Positions 1 to 8,736 of a stretch of DNA of 64,000 nt are shown one piece after another. A program made the translations under genes and the position numbers. Below the pieces are notes generated by a model that was not told where the DNA came from, ran no database searches, and was given only the letters and a program-made list of their open reading frames with translations. How positions within the stretch are numbered: position 1 is the stretch's first letter; each line of letters opens with the position of its first letter. The stretch is from Mycobacteroides chelonae (lineage in GTDB: Bacteria; Actinomycetota; Actinomycetes; Mycobacteriales; Mycobacteriaceae): the NCBI RefSeq assembly GCF_016767715.1, contig NZ_CP050145.1:4340001-4404000 (forward strand), given 5' to 3'.

Positions 1-575
<575 letters not shown>

Positions 576-577
576 GC

Positions 578-1411
578 ATGAACACCTTCCTGCCCCTCCC
601 GGAGCCAGGAGTCACCCCGGTGCGTGCGATGACCATCGCCGGGTCCGACTCCGGGGGCGGGGCAGGTATCCAAGCCGATATGCGCACCATGGCACTGCTC
701 GGCGTGCACGGATGCGTGGCGGTCACCGCGGTGACCGTGCAGAACTCGTTGGGTGTCAGGGACTTTCACGAGATTCCGCCACAGGTAGTGGCCGCGCAGA
801 TGGACGCGGTCATCACCGATATCGGCATCCAGGCGGCCAAGACCGGGATGTTGGCCTCCGCGCCGATCATCGAGGCCATCGCGCAGGCATGGTCGCACCT
901 GGCGCCTGGCGTGCCCCTGGTCGTCGATCCGGTGTGCGCGTCCATGCACGGCGATCCGCTGCTGCACCCCAGTGCACTGGATGCCCTACGCACACAGTTA
1001 TTTCCGTTGGCAACACTCGTCACTCCCAATCTGGACGAGGTACGCCTGCTCGTGGACGTCGATGTAGTCGACGAGGAATCGCAAAGGGAAGCGGCGCGAA
1101 AACTACATGCCCTCGGGCCCCAATGGGCGCTGGTGAAGGGTGGGCACCTTCGATCCAGCGATACCAGCACCGACCTGCTTTTCGACGGGACCGAATTTCA
1201 CTACTTCCCCGTCGAGCGGGTGGACACCGGCCATGATCACGGCGCCGGGGACACCCTCGCCGCATCTATCAGTTGCGCACTGGCCCATGGTTTTTCCGTG
1301 GTCGAGGCAGTGGCATTCGGGAAACGGTGGATCACCGAGTGCCTGCGAGCCGCGTATCCACTTGGCCGAGGCCACGGCCCGGTATCGGCCCTCTTTAGAC
1401 TCAACGTGTGA
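578..1411 (+). CDS. thiD: Hydroxymethylpyrimidine/phosphomethylpyrimidine kinase
   Basis: ThiD phosphorylates hydroxymethylpyrimidine phosphate to the diphosphate used by ThiE. The N-terminal region has the ribokinase-fold signature [17 protein letters not shown], and the C-terminal part has the GAGDTL anion-hole/catalytic-base motif. The 277 residues fit the family. I chose ATG 578 because it gives [11 protein letters not shown], matching the start of the mycobacterial homologue; GTG 572, which overlaps the thiC stop, is an alternative. The gene is coupled to thiC and its own stop overlaps the next start (GTGA). Confidence 0.95.
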   Translation: MNTFLPLPEPGVTPVRAMTIAGSDSGGGAGIQADMRTMALLGVHGCVAVTAVTVQNSLGVRDFHEIPPQVVAAQMDAVITDIGIQAAKTGMLASAPIIEAIAQAWSHLAPGVPLVVDPVCASMHGDPLLHPSALDALRTQLFPLATLVTPNLDEVRLLVDVDVVDEESQREAARKLHALGPQWALVKGGHLRSSDTSTDLLFDGTEFHYFPVERVDTGHDHGAGDTLAASISCALAHGFSVVEAVAFGKRWITECLRAAYPLGRGHGPVSALFRLNV

Positions 1412-2052
1412 GCACCGAGGAACTTCCGGATATCGCCGGAATTGCGCATCACCCCGACGGGCAGCCGCATGGCGCCGTGGTGCTGACCCACGGCGCCGGC
1501 GGTAGCTGCCACTCCCCCATGCTGCGCTTGTTGTGCACGGCGTGGGCCGAACGCGGCTGGCTGGCACTACGTTTCGATATGCCCTTCCGGCGCAACCGGC
1601 CCAGCGGTCCGCCCTCGGCCTCATCGGCCGACAAGGACCGCGCTGGTATCGCCGAGGTGATCGAGAAGGCTCGTGCCATGGTGGACGGCCCGCTCCTGGC
1701 CGGCGGTCATTCGTATGGCGGACGCCAGACCTCGATGCTCATATCGGAAAAGGGCCCGATCATCGACGTCCTGACGTTGTTCTCCTACCCGCTGCATCCG
1801 CCCGGTAAGCCCGATCGGCTTCGCACCGAACATCTGGCTGGCATCGCGGTTCCGACGGTGTTCACCCATGGCAGCTCGGATGCGTTCGGCACCATCGCCG
1901 AAATCAAGGCGGCGTCGGTCCTGATACCGGGCGGAGCGACGATCGTGGAGATCACCGGCGCACGTCACGACTTGGGGTCCAAGACAATCGACGTCCCGGC
2001 CCTGGCCATCGACGCCGCGCTAACGGTTCTGAAACGAACCGACGGAGCCTAA
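1408..2052 (+). CDS. Alpha/beta-hydrolase family protein (Rv0421c-like)
   Basis: A 214-residue alpha/beta-hydrolase-fold protein. It has an oxyanion-type LTHGAGG near residues 27-33 and the nucleophile elbow GGHSYGGR, where Ser sits in G-x-S-x-G. The late region has THGSSDAFG and a likely catalytic His in GARHDLG. This layout resembles the KANL3/Tex30-like hydrolase group. Substrate is unknown. It starts with GTG overlapping the thiD stop by 4 bases, so it is probably co-translated with thiCD; the same order (thiC, thiD, Rv0421c) occurs in M. tuberculosis. A thiamine-related role is suggested only by position. Confidence 0.85.
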   Translation: MSTEELPDIAGIAHHPDGQPHGAVVLTHGAGGSCHSPMLRLLCTAWAERGWLALRFDMPFRRNRPSGPPSASSADKDRAGIAEVIEKARAMVDGPLLAGGHSYGGRQTSMLISEKGPIIDVLTLFSYPLHPPGKPDRLRTEHLAGIAVPTVFTHGSSDAFGTIAEIKAASVLIPGGATIVEITGARHDLGSKTIDVPALAIDAALTVLKRTDGA

Positions 2053-2678
2053 CCCTCGCCGACCGTGCGCCAGTCGCACGTCAGCAACTGCGCCGCTCGC
2101 CGCAGGTCGGCCTCGGCCTGCGCCACGGTGAGACCACCGTTGAGGCACACCTGAATGCAGCCGAACCACTGGTGCACCAGCAGCCTGATCACGGCCTCAT
2201 CCTCTTCGGACGGATCGGAAAGACCGGCCACCTCGGAAATCAGCTCGTGGAATCGCTTCTCGACCTGCATCAGGTCCGGCACCTCGGCCAGCGACGCCGA
2301 GTTGGAGGACCGGATCATCGCGATCGCCAGCATGCGGCGCCGTGTCAGGCCGCGCAGCGCCCGTACCAGCGCTTCGCCCACCCGGTCGGCCGCCGTTTCC
2401 TTCCCGTCCGGAGAGACGGGAATGCGGCCCACTAGCCGTTCCGATTCCCGGACGAGAGCCGACACGAACAGATGCCGCTTCGTCGGGAAGTAGCGATACA
2501 ACGTGCCGATGGCAACGTTGGCGTGCTTGGCGACGTCGTGCATCTGGACGTGGTCGAGCTCGCGCGTCATGGCGAGTTCTTCGGCCGCGTCGAGCATGCG
2601 CTTGTACTGCTCATGTTGGCGCCGGGTCGACGGCATGGCGGCTGGCCGCACCGGTGACGCTTCAACCATGGCGCTCAC
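2049..2678 (-). CDS. TetR-family regulator, KstR-like
   Basis: A 209-residue TetR repressor. The N-terminal helix-turn-helix, about residues 25-70, ends in VAIGTLYRYFPTKRHLFVSA. That is nearly the same as the recognition region of mycobacterial KstR, the cholesterol-catabolism repressor (VAVGTLYRYFPSKVHLLVSA). The C-terminal ligand domain is not recognisably the same, so this is more likely a paralogue than KstR itself. GTG 2678 was chosen because GAAAAG precedes it and because a KstR-type operator lies 33 bases upstream, which would fall inside any longer reading frame. ATG 2669 is also possible. Its 3' end overlaps the convergent hydrolase gene by 4 bases. Confidence 0.85.
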   Translation of the reverse strand: MSAMVEASPVRPAAMPSTRRQHEQYKRMLDAAEELAMTRELDHVQMHDVAKHANVAIGTLYRYFPTKRHLFVSALVRESERLVGRIPVSPDGKETAADRVGEALVRALRGLTRRRMLAIAMIRSSNSASLAEVPDLMQVEKRFHELISEVAGLSDPSEEDEAVIRLLVHQWFGCIQVCLNGGLTVAQAEADLRRAAQLLTCDWRTVGEG

Positions 2679-2710
2679 GATCTTTTCACCTGCATAAATA
2701 ACCCCGAAAC

Positions 2711-2724
2711 TGGAACCTGTTCTA
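2711..2724. promoter_or_regulatory. KstR-type operator upstream of the TetR gene
   Basis: TGGAACCTGTTCTA fits the 14-base KstR consensus TnnAACnnGTTnnA at every fixed position. It lies 33 bases before the predicted GTG of the TetR gene whose recognition helix is KstR-like. The expected role is autorepression; cross-regulation by the true KstR is the alternative. Confidence 0.65.
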
Positions 2725-2775
2725 AATAAGGTAGCACTACCGCAGGCCCGCGCACTACGATTTCGCGGTCCTGAT

Positions 2776-4305
2776 TCAGATCCCGGTTTTCGGCGTTCCC
2801 GCCAGCATCGCCAGCAGCAGCTCCGCGCGTACCCGTGCGATGTCGAGGTCACAGACCAGCAGCGCCTGTACCGTCTCGATACGTTTGCGCAGCGTATGGC
2901 GGTGTACACCGACCGCAGTGGCCGCCGATTCCCAATGGCCGTTCGCCTCCAGATAGGCCCGCAGGGACACCATCAGGTCGGTGCCGTGATTGGCGTCGTG
3001 CTCGACGATGGGCGCCAACGTCGCATTGGCAACGGCGATCAGCACCTCACGACTCGCGCCGAAGGACAGCAGCGCGCTGCCGGCAAGCGAGGTGAACTCC
3101 AGCGGTGTGCCACCGCGCTCGGCCACCGATGCGGCGAGCTTCGCGTTCTGTACCGCATCACCCAACCGCCCCACCGCGTGCGCTCCGCTCAACCCAGCTC
3201 GCAGCCCCTTGCGCGTGCGTCCATCCACGTCGGTGAACAATTTCCGGGCGAATTCGGCGGTCTCCGATCCCGGCACTACGACGATGAGGCGGGACTCGGC
3301 GGCGTGCGCAAAGACCGGGTAGCCCGCAGACTCCATGGCACGGGTGACCGCAGACTGCACCCGCCGCAGCGCCGCCTGTGATTCGGCATCCACCACCAGC
3401 GCCCGGATCCGCCCGCGCCCATCGGCGGCCTGCGCCAGTTGCGCCCATACCGGTTCCAGGTTCCGTTCATCGCCGAGCAGCAGCCCCAGCGCCTGCCCAT
3501 TCAACTGCCGCTGCGCGTCCTGCAGCCGCGACGGCTTATCGAAATCCAAGGCCAGCAAGGAGTTTGCGTGCCCCAGCAGCACCTGATCCACGAAGGTCAA
3601 GGGCGTCTTACTGACAACGGCCAGCACTCCGTAAGACGTACCGCCCACCCCGATCGTCTGTTGCGCAACGGCAACTTCCGGGTCCAGTTGTTGCGCGACG
3701 GCCGATACACCCGGGGTCAATGCGCCGCGGACCAGATTGATCGTCGCGACATCCAGATTGCGTGGATGACTGGCGATCACCGTGCCACTCGAGTCCAGCA
3801 CCACGACGTTGGCACGCAGCGACCGCCCGAGCTCCGCCGTGACCGCCTGCACACCTCCGTTGACGATTGCGCGGGTGATCCGGGGCTGTGCCCGCGATGC
3901 GCGCAGCACCGCGTCATACTCCAGTTCGGCGATGTGCGTGCTCACCGCCTTGACCACGGCGGCAAAGGGAGTGCGCAGAGGCACCTCCAACAACGGCATA
4001 CCCAGCTCGTCGGCCGCAGCCACCAACTCCCCCGGCACCTCGTCAAATGTCAGGCCGGTACCGAATCCCAGTGCGGCTACCCCATTTTCATCCAGCGCCC
4101 GTAGATAGCCCAGCCGTTCCGGCGCCGTCGTGGGCAGACCGATACCGGTGGTGAGCACCAGCTCTCCACCGGATAGCCATTGGGCGGGGTCGGCGAGTTC
4201 TGTGGTGAGCGCCAAATTGATCTCGCGCCCCACACCCGCGGCGCCGCCCTTCAAGGTGAGTTTCAGGTCCGGCTGATCCAACACCCAACGCACCGGAACA
4301 GTCAC
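2776..4305 (-). CDS. PucR-family transcriptional regulator
   Basis: A 509-residue PucR/CdaR-type activator. The N-terminal 125 residues match the purine-catabolism PucR domain (GGELVLTTG, then MPLLEVPL). A GGDEF-like central region follows, and the C-terminal helix-turn-helix contains the typical YLEANGHWESAATAVGVHRH, followed by TLRKRIE. Start GTG 4305 gives MTVPVRWVL. PucR proteins usually activate catabolic genes for nitrogen compounds in response to substrate. This gene is divergent from patD and the polyamine/GABA cluster, so control of that cluster is the natural inference. Confidence 0.92.
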   Translation of the reverse strand: MTVPVRWVLDQPDLKLTLKGGAAGVGREINLALTTELADPAQWLSGGELVLTTGIGLPTTAPERLGYLRALDENGVAALGFGTGLTFDEVPGELVAAADELGMPLLEVPLRTPFAAVVKAVSTHIAELEYDAVLRASRAQPRITRAIVNGGVQAVTAELGRSLRANVVVLDSSGTVIASHPRNLDVATINLVRGALTPGVSAVAQQLDPEVAVAQQTIGVGGTSYGVLAVVSKTPLTFVDQVLLGHANSLLALDFDKPSRLQDAQRQLNGQALGLLLGDERNLEPVWAQLAQAADGRGRIRALVVDAESQAALRRVQSAVTRAMESAGYPVFAHAAESRLIVVVPGSETAEFARKLFTDVDGRTRKGLRAGLSGAHAVGRLGDAVQNAKLAASVAERGGTPLEFTSLAGSALLSFGASREVLIAVANATLAPIVEHDANHGTDLMVSLRAYLEANGHWESAATAVGVHRHTLRKRIETVQALLVCDLDIARVRAELLLAMLAGTPKTGI

Positions 4306-4451
4306 CTCACGGGACTGTACAGAATGGTGAAAAACACCGCCAAGATTCCCCGAATTGTCGGATGATCAGGGATGTGTCCTGCCGCACACTGGTTGTCTGC
4401 GTGCTTTCTTGACGTGCTTAGACGGATTCCCTCGACGGATGGACGTGCCAC
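4306..4451. promoter_or_regulatory. Divergent pucR/patD control region
   Basis: This 146-base gap carries both promoters. Two palindromic elements stand out: CTGTACAG at 4315-4322, just upstream of pucR, and CCGAATTGTCGG at 4350-4361. Read on the minus strand the second contains GACAATTCG, which reappears with one change (GACAAATCG) inside an inverted repeat upstream of gabT. A possible -35 TTGACG at 4409-4414 faces patD, but no clear -10 follows it. Assignment of the elements to PucR is inference. Confidence 0.5.
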
Positions 4452-5888
4452 ATGCCGGACTCGATACTGCAGAACTACATTGACGGCCAGTTCGTCGATT
4501 CCTTATCCCTGAAATCTACCGAGCCCATCGACCTGATCAACCCGGTCGATGAGTCGGTGGTGGGGCGCGCCCCCGTGTCCAATGCCGACGACGTGAACGC
4601 GGCGGTGAGCGCCGCCGAACGTGCCTTCGCCACCTGGGGCAAGACCACACCCAGCGTCCGGCAGCAGGCGCTGCTCAAACTCGCCGACGCGATCGAGGCG
4701 CATATCGACGAGATCGTCGAGGCCCAATGCCGTAACACCGGTCAGCCGAAGGCTGTCATCGCTGCCGAAGAGGTGACGGTGAGCGCCGACCAGCTCCGGT
4801 TCTTCGCGGGAGCTGCGCGACTTGTCGAAGGCAAATCTGCCGGCGAGTACATGGAGGGGTTCACCTCCTATGTTCGGCGCGAGCCCATCGGGGTTGTCGG
4901 ACAGGTGACCCCGTGGAACTACCCATTCATGATGGCCATCTGGAAGATCGGCCCCGCGCTGGCAGCCGGGAACACCATCGTCCTCAAGCCCAGCGACACC
5001 ACCCCGGAGAGCACACTGGTGCTGGCCCGGCTGACGAAGGGGATCTTGCCCGACGGCGTCTTCAACGTTGTGTTGGGTACCGCGACCACCGGCTCCGAAT
5101 TGGTGAGTCATCCCGCCATCGGCCTGGTGTCGATCACGGGGTCGGTGCGGGCCGGTATCGCCGTCGCGGCCTCGGCAGCCGAACAGCTCAAGCGCAGTCA
5201 CCTCGAGCTCGGCGGCAAGGCCCCGGTCGTGGTGTTCGGCGACGTCGATATCGACAAGGCGGCCACCGGTATCGCACAGGCCGCCTTCTTCAACGCCGGC
5301 CAGGACTGTACGGCCGCCACCCGGGTGATCGTGCACCAGTCGATCCATGACGAGTTCGTCAGCGCCCTCAACTCCGCGGCACAGACTCTGCGGCCGGGCC
5401 TGCCCGATGATGCCGACAGCTTCTACGGGCCCATGAACAACATCAACCACTTCACCGCGGTCACCAAGAAACTCGACAACCTGCCCGCACATGCGACGGT
5501 TGTAACCGGCGGAAAACGTTGGGGCGACAAGGGGTTCTTCATCGAGCCCACCATCGTCACCGGTGTGCGCCAGGAGGATTCAATCGTCCAGGAAGAGACC
5601 TTCGGGCCGATCTTGACCGTCCAATCGTTTGACGACGCGGACGAAGCCGTCCGGCTGGCCAACGGAGTGCGTTACGCACTGGCCTCCAGTGTGTGGACCA
5701 AGGACCACGAAACCGCCGAAAAATTCACGCGCGAATTAGATTTCGGTTGCGTGTGGGTCAATTGCCATATTCCGCTGGTCGCCGAGATGCCTCACGGCGG
5801 GTTCAAGTACTCCGGCTACGGCAAGGACCTCTCGGCCTACGGCGTGGAGGACTACACCCGGATCAAACATGTGATGAGCGCGCACTAG
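4452..5888 (+). CDS. patD: Gamma-aminobutyraldehyde dehydrogenase
   Basis: A 478-residue NAD(P)-dependent aldehyde dehydrogenase. It oxidises 4-aminobutyraldehyde, the amine-oxidase product of putrescine, to GABA. It shares long blocks with E. coli PatD, including RFFAGAAR, VTPWNYPFMMA, NAGQDCTAATR and EMPHGGFKYSGYGKD. The catalytic Cys is residue 286 and the activating Glu is in ELGGKAP. The gene is first in the cluster, divergent from pucR, with the amine oxidase starting 2 bases after its stop. The pairing with the enzyme that makes its substrate supports the specific call over a general aldehyde dehydrogenase. Confidence 0.9.
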   Translation: MPDSILQNYIDGQFVDSLSLKSTEPIDLINPVDESVVGRAPVSNADDVNAAVSAAERAFATWGKTTPSVRQQALLKLADAIEAHIDEIVEAQCRNTGQPKAVIAAEEVTVSADQLRFFAGAARLVEGKSAGEYMEGFTSYVRREPIGVVGQVTPWNYPFMMAIWKIGPALAAGNTIVLKPSDTTPESTLVLARLTKGILPDGVFNVVLGTATTGSELVSHPAIGLVSITGSVRAGIAVAASAAEQLKRSHLELGGKAPVVVFGDVDIDKAATGIAQAAFFNAGQDCTAATRVIVHQSIHDEFVSALNSAAQTLRPGLPDDADSFYGPMNNINHFTAVTKKLDNLPAHATVVTGGKRWGDKGFFIEPTIVTGVRQEDSIVQEETFGPILTVQSFDDADEAVRLANGVRYALASSVWTKDHETAEKFTRELDFGCVWVNCHIPLVAEMPHGGFKYSGYGKDLSAYGVEDYTRIKHVMSAH

Positions 5889-5890
5889 TA

Positions 5891-7834
5891 ATGGCAACCG
5901 ACACCTTCCACCCCCTTGATCCCCTCGCGGCGGAGGAATTCACCACGGTCGCAAAGATTCTGGCGCAGACATGCGACGTCGGAAGCCACTGGCGATACAC
6001 CTCCATCGAACTCGCCGAGCCCTCGAAGGCCGATATCGCCGCCTTCGACAACAACGGCCCCCGGCCTGATCGCCGTGCACTTGCCACCTGCCTGGACACC
6101 TCACGCAACGCCACCTACAAGGCGGTCGTCTCGCTGACCTCTGGCGAAGTGCTGTCCTGGGAGCACATTCCCGGGGTGCAACCGAACTTCACGGTCGACG
6201 AATGGGAAGAGGCGGACGCTGCTCTTCGCCGCCACCCCGAGGTCATCGCCGCACTGGCACAACGCGGCATCACCGACATGGACCTGGTGTTCATGGATAC
6301 CTGGACCTACGGCGATGCCGTCATGCCCGAGAAGTACAAGGGCAGACGCCTCGGATGGTCGGATACTTGGGTGCGTTCGAGTGCGGGCGCCAATCCCTAT
6401 GCCGGCCCCGTCAACGGATTCCACTGCATCATCGACATGAACAGTATGGAGCTGCTGGAGATCGAGGACACCTTCTCCGTACCGCGGCCCGAGATGATGG
6501 GCGAATACGTACCCCGGCACATACCGGAACGACTGCGTCAGCAGAGCACCCGGGAGTCGCTGCAGCCACTGCACATCACTCAGCCCGAGGGCACCTCCTT
6601 CACCATCGAGGGAAACAAACTCCAGTGGCAGAACTGGTCCTTGCGGGTCGGCTTCAACTACCGCGAGGGCATGACACTGCATGCGGTGACCTACAACGAC
6701 AACGGAACGGTGCGGTCGGTCGCCAACCGCATGTCCTTCGCCGAGATGATGGTGCCGTATCGGGACCACTGCGAGGATCACTACCGAAGAACAGCTTTCG
6801 ATATCGGTGAGTGGGGCATCGGCTTCATGACCACCTCGCTGGAACTTGGGTGCGATTGCCTCGGTGAGATTCGCTACCTCGATGCGGTGCTGCATAACAG
6901 CAAGGGTGAGCCGTACACGATCAAGAACGCGATCTGTATTCACGAAGAGGACAACGCAGTCCTGTGGAAGCACGTCGATCACGACCATGGCGCCGAGGTG
7001 CGCCGCATGCGTCGGCTCACGGTGTCCTTCCACGTCACCGTCGCCAACTATGAATACCTCACGTACTGGCGGTTCTATCAGGACGGGAACATCGAATGTG
7101 AGGTCCGCGCAACGGGAATCATGGTGGTGAGCAACTTCGCCGAGGGCGCGGCGCATCCGCATGGAACCCTGGTCGACAACCGGACGTACGCGCCGTACCA
7201 CCAGCACTTCCTTGTCGCGAGACTCGACCTGGATATCGACGGCACCGAAAACACCGTCTACGCCAGCGAAACCGAGATCGAGCCCGTCAGCCCTGCCAAT
7301 CCATACGGGCTGTCCCTGCGGCAGCGCAACACCCCGTTGCGCACCGAATCGGAAGGCAAACAGGACTTCTGCTGGCAGACTCAGCGTGCCTGGAAGGTCG
7401 TCAACGACAACACTCGCAACGGTATCGGCACCGCACCGGCGTACAAATTGGTGCCCGGTGCGGCAATCCCGGCGATGTTCGACCCGTCTTCCCCGGTGCT
7501 GGCACGTTGCCGCGCCATCGAGCACACCCTCTGGGTGACGCCAAACTCACCCGACGAGCGCTGGCCCGCAGGAGAATTCGTCACCCAGAGCAAGGAAGAC
7601 CACGGCCTGCCCGCCTGGACTGAGAGCAACCGCTCCATCGAAAACACTGATGTGGTGCTGTGGTACGTATTCGGTATCCATCACATCACCCGTCCTGAAG
7701 ACTGGCCGATCATGCCCGTCGACACCGTGAACTTCTGGCTCAAGCCGGTCGGATTCTTCGACCGTAACCCCTCGCTTGATGTCGCACCCACCCCGCCGAA
7801 GAGCTGTCACACGTCAGGACACGAGGAGGCCTAG
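5891..7834 (+). CDS. Primary-amine oxidase (copper, topaquinone cofactor)
   Basis: A 647-residue copper amine oxidase. It converts a primary amine, O2 and water to aldehyde, ammonia and H2O2. The topaquinone precursor is Tyr387 in the N-Y-E-Y motif (TVANYEYLTYW) and the catalytic base is Asp304 in AFDIGEWG. Copper ligands are the two His of HQHFL and a His in FGIHHITRPEDWPIMP. There is no signal peptide, so it is probably cytoplasmic, as in Arthrobacter enzymes. ATG 5891 follows the patD stop by 2 bases; a longer in-frame reading would overlap patD. Putrescine is the likely substrate because patD is next to it, but tyramine or histamine cannot be excluded from sequence. Confidence 0.95.
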   Translation: MATDTFHPLDPLAAEEFTTVAKILAQTCDVGSHWRYTSIELAEPSKADIAAFDNNGPRPDRRALATCLDTSRNATYKAVVSLTSGEVLSWEHIPGVQPNFTVDEWEEADAALRRHPEVIAALAQRGITDMDLVFMDTWTYGDAVMPEKYKGRRLGWSDTWVRSSAGANPYAGPVNGFHCIIDMNSMELLEIEDTFSVPRPEMMGEYVPRHIPERLRQQSTRESLQPLHITQPEGTSFTIEGNKLQWQNWSLRVGFNYREGMTLHAVTYNDNGTVRSVANRMSFAEMMVPYRDHCEDHYRRTAFDIGEWGIGFMTTSLELGCDCLGEIRYLDAVLHNSKGEPYTIKNAICIHEEDNAVLWKHVDHDHGAEVRRMRRLTVSFHVTVANYEYLTYWRFYQDGNIECEVRATGIMVVSNFAEGAAHPHGTLVDNRTYAPYHQHFLVARLDLDIDGTENTVYASETEIEPVSPANPYGLSLRQRNTPLRTESEGKQDFCWQTQRAWKVVNDNTRNGIGTAPAYKLVPGAAIPAMFDPSSPVLARCRAIEHTLWVTPNSPDERWPAGEFVTQSKEDHGLPAWTESNRSIENTDVVLWYVFGIHHITRPEDWPIMPVDTVNFWLKPVGFFDRNPSLDVAPTPPKSCHTSGHEEA

Positions 7835-7836
7835 CC

Positions 7837-8736
7837 GTGAACGATGCCGCCACGAGAGGTGCCAAACGGATCGCCGTTGCATACCTGGCCACTCCGGGCG
7901 GCGATGACGCGCTCGCCGTCGGCGCACAGATCGCCCGCTCCCTGGGGGCGCATCTCGATCTGTGCATGGTGCTGCCACTGGACCGACCCATCCTGGCACC
8001 CCTTCCACAGCAAGAGCGCCAGGACATCTTGTCCGAGAACGCCACTCACTGGCTCAAGCACGCCGAGGCCACCATTCCCGACGATCTCACCGTCGAGACA
8101 CATATCAGCTTTTACGAGTCGATCGCCGAGGGTCTCATCGCCCAAAGCGAGGCCCTGGGCGCCGAAGCCATCGTGGTCGGTGGCTCTGGCGGCGGGCTGG
8201 TCGGCAGTCTCTCCCTGGGATCGGTGGTCAACGAACTCGTGCACTCCTCCCCCATACCTTTGGTGATCTCGCCGCGTGGTGCGCGCTACCAGAAGAACCT
8301 GCGCGTTCGGGAAGTCACGTGCGCCATGGGAACCCGGCCCGGCGCACACGTGCTGCTGGACACCGCGTTGCAGGCCTGCCAGCGTGCGAAAGCACCGCTG
8401 CGGCTGGTGTCCCTGGTGTCATTCGACCCGATTCCCGGCGGTGACGATGACCAGTCGGCACGTGAACGTGCTGCCATCCATGCCCGGCAATCCCTCGAGA
8501 CCGCCAAACTGATTCTCCCACCGGATTTCCCGGTCACCTCAATCGTCGCCGAAGGACCCACTATCGAAGCCGCCGTGAACAAGCTCGACTGGCACGAAGG
8601 CGACATCATCATGGTGGGTTCCAGCCGTCTTGCGCAGCCACGGCGACTCTTCCTTGGATCGACGGCCGCGAAGATGCTTCGGGTGCTGCAGGTGCCCATG
8701 GTCGTGATCCCCAAGGAAGAGGCCAACCGTGACTGA
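7837..8736 (+). CDS. Universal stress protein, two UspA domains
   Basis: A 299-residue tandem UspA protein. Domain 1 spans roughly residues 8-145 and domain 2 roughly 155-295. Both end in the ATP-binding type motif G-x2-G-x9-G-S/T: VGGSGGGLVGSLSLGSV in domain 1, and VGSSRLAQPRRLFLGSTA in domain 2. The GTG start is preceded by GAGGAGG, lying in the last codons of the amine oxidase gene, and its 3' end overlaps the permease gene by 8 bases. It is therefore a true member of the catabolic operon. It may act in response to the H2O2 or energy changes caused by amine oxidation, or regulate the permease; neither is shown by sequence. Confidence 0.92.
   Translation: MNDAATRGAKRIAVAYLATPGGDDALAVGAQIARSLGAHLDLCMVLPLDRPILAPLPQQERQDILSENATHWLKHAEATIPDDLTVETHISFYESIAEGLIAQSEALGAEAIVVGGSGGGLVGSLSLGSVVNELVHSSPIPLVISPRGARYQKNLRVREVTCAMGTRPGAHVLLDTALQACQRAKAPLRLVSLVSFDPIPGGDDDQSARERAAIHARQSLETAKLILPPDFPVTSIVAEGPTIEAAVNKLDWHEGDIIMVGSSRLAQPRRLFLGSTAAKMLRVLQVPMVVIPKEEANRD

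Noticed and set aside
2679..2909. Longer N-terminus for the KstR-like TetR gene
   Set aside because: It would run through the operator and AT-rich promoter and has no similarity to TetR proteins.
6101..7525. Open frame of 474 codons on the minus strand opposite the amine oxidase
   Set aside because: Antisense shadow; the plus-strand frame has all catalytic motifs of copper amine oxidase.
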